Below, one piece after another: positions 1 to 4,644 of a stretch of DNA of 6,029 nt. Position 1 is the first letter of the stretch; every line of letters begins with the position of its first letter. Source of the stretch: Nanobdellota archaeon. Its GTDB lineage: Archaea; Nanobdellota; Nanobdellia; Woesearchaeales; JAUYGA01. The position numbers and the translations under genes were made by a program. Under the pieces are notes generated by a model. That model worked only from the letters and a program-made list of their open reading frames with translations. It did no database searches and was not told where the DNA came from. The stretch lies in NCBI GenBank assembly GCA_030690755.1, contig JAUYGA010000203.1, positions 1-6,029 of the forward strand, written 5' to 3'.

Positions 1-20
1 TTGTTGCAAGTACATTTGTT

Positions 21-29
21 AAGGTGGTC
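21..29 (+). promoter_or_regulatory. Shine-Dalgarno site for the first gene
   Basis: AAGGTGGTC lies 5 nt before ATG 35. It matches the archaeal AGGTGATC consensus over eight positions with one G:U wobble, which fixes the start codon. An in-frame TAA at 20-22 excludes any longer reading frame. The promoter must lie to the left of the window. Confidence 0.75.
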
Positions 30-34
30 AAAAA

Positions 35-523
35 ATGCAGAATCTTGGCGCGTATGCTTTAGGGATTATCAAACAAATCGATAGCGGTGAAGTTATTCCG
101 ATGAGTGATGAATATTTCAAAGAAAATATTTATGGCAATGAGGGATTGTTTGAAAAAGGAAAGCAGTTATTGAAGGATAATTTTTCTAAAAGAGAGTGTG
201 ATGAAGCGCGTGGTGGGGGATTAGGTCCTTTGAATTTAGAAGAATTATGCAAAGATGTCCCTGAAGTCATAGCTGTTGCTGAAAAGTTTAAGAAAAATAG
301 TGTTGGACTGCCAAGAGTGTTTGAATATAACGCAAATATGTATTTAGAAATTTTTGCTGCTCTTCCTAATGAAATGAAAGCGCCTTACATGGCGCGAGTA
401 TTAGTCAAAAATGCTGAAAAAGCCACGGATAAATCAGTTCCATCTGAGTGCCGAGGAGTTGATGATTTCAGAGAAGTTTATGCGGTATGCTTCGCATTAT
501 GGGACACAAACATGAAATTGTAA
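35..523 (+). CDS. Hypothetical protein, 162 aa, no recognised family
   Basis: I do not recognise this protein. The start is well supported by a strong Shine-Dalgarno 5 nt upstream and an in-frame stop just before it. No signal peptide or membrane segment is visible, so it is probably cytosolic. It looks mostly helical and mixed in charge. Visible features are a glycine-rich turn GGGLGP at about residues 60-65, followed by an acidic helix, and four scattered cysteines (C55, C72, C139, C152) that do not form CxxC pairs. The C-terminal part, about 140-162, is aromatic and hydrophobic. The gene stands alone: the next gene on this strand is 148 bp away and has its own promoter. A T-rich stretch at 582-598 could end its transcript. 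Coding is likely from the intact frame, the ribosome-binding site and ordinary composition. The function is unknown. Confidence 0.7.
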   Translation: MQNLGAYALGIIKQIDSGEVIPMSDEYFKENIYGNEGLFEKGKQLLKDNFSKRECDEARGGGLGPLNLEELCKDVPEVIAVAEKFKKNSVGLPRVFEYNANMYLEIFAALPNEMKAPYMARVLVKNAEKATDKSVPSECRGVDDFREVYAVCFALWDTNMKL

Positions 524-598
524 ACTGTGTTGTTTCACTTCTTAGAGCCGTTTATAGCGTGTTGTTAATAGTTGAGTGCAGATTTTATTAATTATTCT

Positions 599-613
599 CG
601 AAATGTTTATAAA
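599..613 (+). promoter_or_regulatory. Archaeal BRE/TATA promoter of the membrane-protein operon
   Basis: The BRE-like CGAAAT (599-604) is followed by TTTATAAA (606-613). Transcription would start about 25 nt downstream, near 635, leaving a leader of roughly 35-40 nt before ATG 672. That leader is long enough to hold the Shine-Dalgarno at 660-667. The same BRE+TATA pattern recurs at three other genes in the window. Confidence 0.7.
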
Positions 614-659
614 CCAAAACAATAATTTATCTCTAATTTGATTATTATCATCATCAAAA

Positions 660-667
660 GAGGGGTG
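660..667 (+). promoter_or_regulatory. Shine-Dalgarno site for the membrane protein
   Basis: GAGGGGTG ends 4 nt before ATG 672 and resembles the archaeal GGAGGTGATC consensus with one inserted or mismatched G. It supports ATG 672 as the start. Confidence 0.55.
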
Positions 668-671
668 TATT

Positions 672-1646
672 ATGAAAAAAAGTTCAAAGGCCAAAAAGTC
701 TGTTAAGCATGTCAGGCATGTAAAATCTTCTGGTGTATCTGCAGATTCTTCTACTGAGAGAATATCGGGGGTTAGATCTGAATCTGCTTCGGGCGGTGTT
801 GGTTATTTGAAAATTGTAAAAGATTCTTTTAAATTCAGTTTTTCATTAGATAAAATTTTAATAACTTATGCTATTATGTTGCCAGTGATTATTTTGTTCA
901 TTTGGTTTGCAAGCAGACTCCTTAGTTTGGGCAATAGTCTGCCGCAATTGCTTAATCCGACAACACCTCCTTCAAGAGAGATAATAATGGTTGTTGCAGG
1001 TCCATTTGTTTTGCTTATAGGTTTTGTAATAATAGCAGCACTTCTTCAGATGTTGGTGAGAATTGCAATTGTTGAGAATGCAGAAGCTTATGCAAAAGGG
1101 GATAAAAAATCGATATTTGAGAGTATAAAAGCTGTTTCAGGCAGGTATTGGCCTGCGCTTGGCGCGACAGCTATTGTGGTTCTCGGCACTAGCATAATCA
1201 CAAGCCTTCTTATGAAACTTCCTTATGTCGGGGAATTTCTGTCTAACATCGCAAGCCTTCTTTTGGCATTGACATTCTTTGTTTATTTGCAGATTCTGAT
1301 TATTTTGGATGCAGGAGTCATTGATTCATTAAAGGAGAGCTATACTGTTTTTGTGAAAAATCCGCTTGAGGTAATATCAATTACATTAATCACTATTATT
1401 GTTGAACTTCTTTTGGTTGGTGTGTCCTTGCTTGTTATGCTGCCTTTGGCTTGGCAGACAGTGAGTAAATTTATTTTTGCAGCGCCAGAAACAGTTATTG
1501 ACCTGTTTTTTGTAGTTACTGCGTTGAAAGAGAATTTTGCGGTTTTGTCTGCAGGTTTGTTTTTAGTCTTGCTGGTTTGGTCATTCATGTCTATTTTTGG
1601 AGAGGCCATAAGGACATTTTTTTATCTGCGGATAAGAAAACTATAA
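672..1646 (+). CDS. Polytopic membrane protein, 324 aa, DUF7847/GDPD-membrane-domain-like
   Basis: An integral membrane protein of unknown role. Residues 1-45 are basic and Ser/Lys/His-rich, probably a disordered cytosolic tail. Hydrophobic helices follow at about 61-81, 103-129, 160-181, 186-212, 231-260 and 287-311, with a further weakly hydrophobic stretch near 268-283, giving six or seven segments. The amphipathic stretch at about 214-230 (VIDSLKESYTVFVKNP) recalls the conserved 'ALKRSWELVRGN' type loop of archaeal DUF7847 and glycerophosphodiesterase-membrane-domain proteins. That assignment is from memory of the family pattern and is tentative. No catalytic motif is visible. The start is supported by a Shine-Dalgarno and a well-placed BRE/TATA. 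The gene is followed after 23 nt by a small two-helix protein on the same transcript, so the two may work together in the membrane. Confidence 0.8.
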   Translation: MKKSSKAKKSVKHVRHVKSSGVSADSSTERISGVRSESASGGVGYLKIVKDSFKFSFSLDKILITYAIMLPVIILFIWFASRLLSLGNSLPQLLNPTTPPSREIIMVVAGPFVLLIGFVIIAALLQMLVRIAIVENAEAYAKGDKKSIFESIKAVSGRYWPALGATAIVVLGTSIITSLLMKLPYVGEFLSNIASLLLALTFFVYLQILIILDAGVIDSLKESYTVFVKNPLEVISITLITIIVELLLVGVSLLVMLPLAWQTVSKFIFAAPETVIDLFFVVTALKENFAVLSAGLFLVLLVWSFMSIFGEAIRTFFYLRIRKL

Positions 1647-1664
1647 GAAAACTATAAGAAGACT
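1632..1664 (+). repeat. Three tandem copies of an 11-bp unit across a stop codon
   Basis: ATAAGAAAACT occurs at 1632-1642 and 1643-1653, and again at 1654-1664 with one change (ATAAGAAGACT). The array covers the last four codons and stop of the membrane protein and most of the spacer before the next start. Losing one copy would leave the protein end unchanged (still ATA AGA AAA CTA TAA) but shorten the spacer by 11 nt. Confidence 0.85.
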
Positions 1665-1669
1665 AAAAG

Positions 1670-1858
1670 ATGGCTAAGATAAAGTTTGCTAAAAAGATAG
1701 GTCCTAAGCAAATTATCGGTGTAATCGCCATTGTACTCCTTATTGCCAATCTTGTTCTTTTTTCTTTTAGAGTGTTGTCTAGTTTTGTATTTTGGATTGC
1801 TCTACTAGTCATCTGGGGAGCAGCCTATCTTTGTTTCAGATTATTAAAAGAGAAGTGA
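1670..1858 (+). CDS. Small two-helix membrane protein, 62 aa
   Basis: A short basic N-terminus (MAKIKFAKKIGPK) leads into two hydrophobic helices at about residues 13-32 and 37-58, ending in a charged KEK tail. By the positive-inside rule both ends should be cytosolic. It starts 23 nt after the stop of the upstream polytopic membrane protein and has no promoter of its own, so the two are probably co-transcribed. No clear Shine-Dalgarno precedes ATG 1670; the spacer is A-rich and carries an 11-bp tandem repeat. I do not recognise the family. The helix-hairpin shape, the clean start and the operon position make it a credible gene rather than a chance frame. Confidence 0.65.
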   Translation: MAKIKFAKKIGPKQIIGVIAIVLLIANLVLFSFRVLSSFVFWIALLVIWGAAYLCFRLLKEK

Positions 1859-1895
1859 GTTTTGGTTCTGTCCTGAATATAGCTGGCATCAGTTG

Positions 1896-2306
1896 CTAAA
1901 TAATTGGTTTTTCTTCCTGGTCTGTTTCTGTTGTTTCTTCTTTTTCTTCTGCTTTTTTGCGTTTGCTTTTATATGCAAATCTTGAGATTGCTCCGCATTC
2001 CTGGCAGTGATATATCAGTTTAGAATTATGAAGTCTTACTGTGACATTTTTGCCTTGTTTGAGATAGCTGCCGCATTTTTTGCAGAATTTCCTTTTGTAT
2101 TCTGATGGTATCCTTGATTTGTATTTCATGCTGATTTTTCTGGCGAGCTGCACATACCGTTTTGCCAGGTTTTTGTCTTTTTCAATCATTTCATCAGCTA
2201 AGTTGAACAAGCCAGAAATCCTTTCTTCAGCAAGCGTCTTTTGTTTTCTTCGTTCTTTTTCATACCTTAATTTTTTTGAGTAGTTTATTCTTTTTTTGTT
2301 TTTCAT
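1896..2306 (-). CDS. rnp4: Ribonuclease P protein component 4 (Rpp21/Rpr2 family)
   Basis: Protein subunit of archaeal RNase P, which removes the 5' leader of precursor tRNA. In characterised archaea Rpp21 pairs with Rpp29 and binds the specificity domain of the RNA. The 136-aa sequence has the expected order: a basic N-terminal helix region (1-25), the helical stretch RISGLFNLADEM and LAKRYVQLARKISMKYK (29-63), the family signature RIPSEYKRKFCKKC (65-78), then a zinc ribbon with C75, C78, C101 and C104. The last ~20 residues are an acidic, Glu/Thr-rich tail that is longer than the usual family end. It follows the coiled-coil gene after 24 nt with no promoter or Shine-Dalgarno visible (an A-rich leader precedes ATG), so it is probably translated from the upstream gene's transcript. 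It converges with the membrane-protein operon. Confidence 0.94.
   Translation of the reverse strand: MKNKKRINYSKKLRYEKERRKQKTLAEERISGLFNLADEMIEKDKNLAKRYVQLARKISMKYKSRIPSEYKRKFCKKCGSYLKQGKNVTVRLHNSKLIYHCQECGAISRFAYKSKRKKAEEKEETTETDQEEKPII
1936..1958 (+). terminator. Possible T-rich terminator for the membrane-protein operon
   Basis: Past the end of the plus-strand operon at 1858, the first dense T-tracts on that strand are T5 at 1941-1945 and T6 at 1953-1958, with TTC runs between them. Archaeal RNA polymerase commonly stops at such U-tracts. They lie inside the convergent rnp4 gene, as the antisense of the Glu/Lys codons in its acidic tail. This rests on sequence character and position only. 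Confidence 0.3.
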
Positions 2307-2330
2307 TTTGTTTTTGGTATAATTTTTGGT

Positions 2331-3620
2331 TTATTGGCTTTTTATTGAAAGCGCTATTCCTAATGATTCTTCTGCGCTTTTTTCTATATCTCTTGCCATA
2401 TTGTCTATTTTTATCTTGATGAACTCTGTTTTTAAATTATTGAGGGTTTCCTCGTTTTTTCTAATCCTTTCAGTCAAAAATTTTTCATTGGATTCAAGAT
2501 CGGATTTAATTTTTGTTATTGTGCTGTTGTTTATCTTTTCATCAATCAACTCGCGTTCTTTAATTAGCTTGCTGTGTTCACTTAAAAGCTCCTCTAATTC
2601 TTCTTTTGTTGTCTGTTTGCATACCCGTATTGTTTTTGCTTTTATGTTCTCTTTTAAATCAATTTGGTTGTTTGCAATGCTTTTTTCTAATGCATTTATC
2701 TCAGGTATTATCTCTAGTTTAATGTCCTTTTTTAGCGCCTCGAGCGGATTTTCAAGATATGCATCGATAAGTTTTTCTTTTGGTTTTCCTCTCTTGAATT
2801 TCTCAAGGGCCTTTCGCATGTTTGCGAATTTATCCTGCAAGATTGTCTCTATTTTCTTTGCATTTTGTGATATATTATCTTTTTGCTCATCAAGCTGTTC
2901 GACTTCTTTGAATTCCTTGTTTTTAATTGTGTCTGAGAGTTCTTTTTTTATTTTGTCGAGGCTCTTTTTTGATGTTTCAAGGTCGTTTTGCTGCAATCCT
3001 ATCTCTTCAGATATTCGTTTCTTGCTTTTTATTGTCCTGCTTAGCTCTTCTATTTCTGCTCTTAATTTTTCGATATTGTTCATGTCTTCGCTATCCAGTA
3101 TCTTCTGAAGGTTCTCAATTTTGTCCTCTATTGCTTTGATGCATTTTATCACTTCGTAAGCTTCATGTTCGTGAAATTCTCTCAGGACAAGGGATTGTTT
3201 TATAGAATTTTTCTTAAGAAAATCCATTGACCGCTTGATGTTTTCGCAATATGCACTTATGCTTTCCTTATTTATGTCTTCTGGAGGGCTGGCATTTCCA
3301 ATAAATTGCTTTATCTTTTTTATGTATTCGTCTTTATTGCCTGCAAGTATCTGTTTTGCTCTTGGGTGTATGTTTTCATTTCTGAGTTTGGCATCATTCA
3401 ACAGGTCTGTTTTTTCTTTAGTGTCTTCAAGAATTCCTTTGATATCTAAGCAGATGTTTCGCATTTCTTTGTTTATGTTTTCAATCAGCTCTTTTGATGC
3501 CTGGCCAAACCATTCTTCCAGAGCTTCAGCTTTAACTGTTTCTTTTCTTTTTTCTTCCTTATTTTCAGAGAAGAGTTTTCCAAATTTGTTCTTTAGTTTG
3601 TTTAATAGGGCTTTAACCAT
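2331..3620 (-). CDS. Archaeal coiled-coil protein, 429 aa
   Basis: A long, charged, almost entirely helical protein with no membrane segment or signal peptide. Heptad-like Lys/Glu/Leu runs cover about residues 160-265 and 305-405, so it should form an extended coiled coil. Two less repetitive blocks look conserved: HPRAKQILAGNKDEYIKKIK at about 85-104, and a second block at about 271-296 with YLENPLEAL at its end. From memory these resemble blocks ('PRLKKIV..NR..YI' and 'KYLEDPV.AL') in a widespread archaeal family usually annotated only as coiled-coil or hypothetical protein; this is tentative. There is no Walker motif, so it is not an SMC or Rad50 ATPase despite the coils. ATG 3620 is about 35 nt from the centre of a good TATA box, so the leader is very short and no Shine-Dalgarno is seen. 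It is the first gene of a transcript that continues into rnp4. Confidence 0.82.
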   Translation of the reverse strand: MVKALLNKLKNKFGKLFSENKEEKRKETVKAEALEEWFGQASKELIENINKEMRNICLDIKGILEDTKEKTDLLNDAKLRNENIHPRAKQILAGNKDEYIKKIKQFIGNASPPEDINKESISAYCENIKRSMDFLKKNSIKQSLVLREFHEHEAYEVIKCIKAIEDKIENLQKILDSEDMNNIEKLRAEIEELSRTIKSKKRISEEIGLQQNDLETSKKSLDKIKKELSDTIKNKEFKEVEQLDEQKDNISQNAKKIETILQDKFANMRKALEKFKRGKPKEKLIDAYLENPLEALKKDIKLEIIPEINALEKSIANNQIDLKENIKAKTIRVCKQTTKEELEELLSEHSKLIKERELIDEKINNSTITKIKSDLESNEKFLTERIRKNEETLNNLKTEFIKIKIDNMARDIEKSAEESLGIALSIKSQ

Positions 3621-3650
3621 TTTGATTGTAATAGTCAGAAACTGTTATGG

Positions 3651-3666
3651 TTTTAAATATGTTTCT
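3651..3666 (-). promoter_or_regulatory. BRE/TATA promoter of the coiled-coil–rnp4 operon
   Basis: Read on the minus strand, the BRE AGAAAC (3666-3661) directly precedes the TATA element ATATTTAAAA (3660-3651). The expected start of transcription is about 25 nt on, near 3630, giving a leader of only about 10 nt before ATG 3620. Confidence 0.7.
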
Positions 3667-3711
3667 TGTTTTTTAAACGCTTCCTCTTATCTCTTAAGCT
3701 CTGCCCAAAAT

Positions 3712-3743
3712 CTCGCTTCGCTCGGCTGGCATCGGCTCCAGCC
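3712..3743. repeat. Mirror repeat and adjoining hairpin at the left edge of the structured block
   Basis: CTCGCTTCGCTC (3712-3723) reads the same backwards on one strand, a true mirror repeat. It runs straight into an inverted repeat GGCTGG (3724-3729) / CCAGCC (3738-3743) with an 8-nt loop. That loop region also contains GGCTCC (3734-3739), which is complementary to GGAGCC at 3952-3957 on the far side of the hairpin block, so two alternative pairings compete. Confidence 0.7.
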
Positions 3744-3762
3744 ATCGCTATTTATTTTCATG

Positions 3763-3972
3763 AGCTGACATCTCCGTAGCTCTGGGTTTCACCCTTGAGG
3801 AACCCGAGGTGCGGGGCAAACCCGCACTACGCTCGCAGTCACGTTTGACATTAAGGCGAGCGGAGTGCAACTTTATGTTGCACGTCTTTTGATACTTTCA
3901 ACTTGTTGAAAGTCCCAGACTTCGTCTGTGACTAACTTTTCGTAAAAGTTAGGAGCCATCCCTCTGTCAGCT
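3763..3972. repeat. Array of back-to-back hairpins closed by an 8-bp inverted repeat
   Basis: No convincing gene lies here. The outer arms AGCTGACA (3763-3770) and TGTCAGCT (3965-3972) are exact complements. Inside are seven hairpins with unrelated sequences. (1) GGGTTTC 3784-3790 / GGAACCC 3799-3805, with one G:U. (2) GTGCGGG 3809-3815 / CCCGCAC 3821-3827. (3) CGCTCGC 3830-3836 / GCGAGCG 3856-3862, with an inner GTCA/TGAC stem at 3838-3849. (4) GTGCAAC 3865-3871 / GTTGCAC 3877-3883. (5) ACTTTCAAC 3894-3902 / GTTGAAAGT 3905-3913. (6) CAGAC 3916-3920 / GTCTG 3924-3928. (7) CTAACTTTT 3932-3940 / AAAAGTTAG 3944-3952. Gaps between them are mostly 2-3 nt. Bases 3781-3840 are 38/60 G or C, well above the surrounding genes. 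It could be a structured RNA (either strand) or a hairpin repeat element. I match it to no known RNA family, so the strand is left open. Confidence 0.8.
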
Positions 3973-4039
3973 TTGATGTGATTTATGATTGGCTTACGCA
4001 AATTGATGCCAGCTACATTAGGGGCAGAGCTCACGTCTT

Positions 4040-4054
4040 ACAAACATTTAAAAA
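4040..4054 (+). promoter_or_regulatory. BRE/TATA promoter of nip7
   Basis: The BRE ACAAAC (4040-4045) is followed by ATTTAAAAA (4046-4054). The box centre is 27 nt before ATG 4077, the spacing expected for a leaderless or nearly leaderless archaeal mRNA. It lies inside the longer reading frame that begins at GTG 3978, which argues against that start. Confidence 0.65.
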
Positions 4055-4076
4055 CTACTTGCGCCAATTCAATGTT

Positions 4077-4541
4077 ATGATCCACGAATTCATAAGGCAA
4101 TTTGCAGACATTAAAGTCACTGCTGTCAGGATTGGCAATAGTTATTATCAGTGCGAGGGCCATCTTTCCAGGATAAAGAACAGCGTTAAGATAAAGCCTT
4201 TTGCTGCAGGCGTTTTCCTGGGCGAGCGTTTCAGAAGTGAGTTTCGGCCAAGCGTTGCATTACTTGATATTATTTCTAAAAAGTCTGACAAGAAGATTTT
4301 TGTCAACAAGAAAGGCGAATGGCTTTTTTTATGCGGCCGAGATATCTTCGGTGATTCTGTCGTCAAGGCAGATTTCAATGAAGAGGAAGAATATGTGCTT
4401 GTCCAGAATGAGAATGACGAGAACTTAGGTTATGGCGTGATAACTGCTGACGTGAAGAATGGAAGGAATAAGTCAAAAGTGGTTGTCAAGAATCTGTTTG
4501 ACAGGGGCAATTTCCTGAGACGCGAGAAAAACGATAGATAA
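4077..4541 (+). CDS. nip7: Nip7/UPF0113-family PUA-domain ribosome biogenesis protein
   Basis: RNA-binding protein of the Nip7 family. The eukaryotic member is needed for large-subunit pre-rRNA processing, and archaeal homologues bind RNA through a C-terminal PUA domain. From ATG 4077 the protein is 154 aa. Residues 1-60 form the small N-terminal domain, with RIGNSYYQCEGHLSRIK at 18-34 and PFAAGVFLGERF at 41-52. FRPSVALLDII (56-66) matches 'FRLHVTALDYL' of human NIP7. The PUA domain covers about 72-150, with KKIFVNKKGEWLFLCGRDIF, YVLVQNENDENLGYGVI and FDRGNFLRRE. The frame is open back to GTG 3978, but those 33 extra residues do not resemble the family and overlap the TATA box, and 4077 is the first in-frame ATG. 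It is divergent from the coiled-coil–rnp4 operon, separated by the hairpin array. Confidence 0.92.
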   Translation: MIHEFIRQFADIKVTAVRIGNSYYQCEGHLSRIKNSVKIKPFAAGVFLGERFRSEFRPSVALLDIISKKSDKKIFVNKKGEWLFLCGRDIFGDSVVKADFNEEEEYVLVQNENDENLGYGVITADVKNGRNKSKVVVKNLFDRGNFLRREKNDR

Positions 4542-4604
4542 TAGTGATTGTATTTGATATTTCTGTTGAATGGTCTAAGTAGGTCATATTATATTTTATA
4601 AAAT

Positions 4605-4620
4605 ACAAATTTTTATAAAC
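4605..4620 (+). promoter_or_regulatory. BRE/TATA promoter of the TPR gene
   Basis: The BRE ACAAAT (4605-4610) is followed by TTTTATAAAC (4611-4620). The box centre is about 29 nt before ATG 4645. A second TATA-like palindrome, TTTTATAAAA at 4594-4603, has no BRE-like sequence before it and would suit ATG 4621. The downstream box is the better match to the other promoters in the window. Confidence 0.6.
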
Positions 4621-4644
4621 ATGTGCCACTTCCAAGAGAGTAAA

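Noticed and set aside
1..22. Possible tail of an upstream gene ending at TAA 20-22
   Set aside because: Only six codons are visible, too few to support coding.
102..109. C-box-like GTGATGA inside the first gene, as a C/D sRNA
   Set aside because: It lies in codons of a well-supported gene, and no properly spaced D, C' and D' boxes were found.
1340..1609. Minus-strand open frame opposite the membrane protein
   Set aside because: It is antisense to helices of a clear membrane protein, with no start signal.
2326..3108. Long open frame on the plus strand, 260 codons, hydrophobic and Ser/Phe-rich
   Set aside because: It is the antisense of the Lys/Glu-rich coiled-coil gene; TTT/TTC/TCT codons are just AAA/GAA/AGA read backwards. 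It has no ribosome-binding site or family resemblance.
3235..3768. Plus-strand open frame of 177 codons reaching into the spacer
   Set aside because: Most of it is antisense to the coiled-coil gene and it crosses that gene's promoter; its product is a low-complexity Ser/Phe/Leu string.
3894..3952. The hairpins at 3894-3952 as simple terminators
   Set aside because: Neither flanking gene is transcribed into this region (both face outward), and no U-tract follows the stems.
3763..3972. CRISPR array, tRNA, 5S rRNA, SRP RNA or RNase P RNA
   Set aside because: There is no repeated unit with spacers, no T-loop GGTTCRA sequence or cloverleaf, and I could not find the conserved sequence words of the other RNAs.
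4148..4378. Minus-strand open frame opposite nip7
   Set aside because: It lies fully within the conserved Nip7 coding region; a chance frame.
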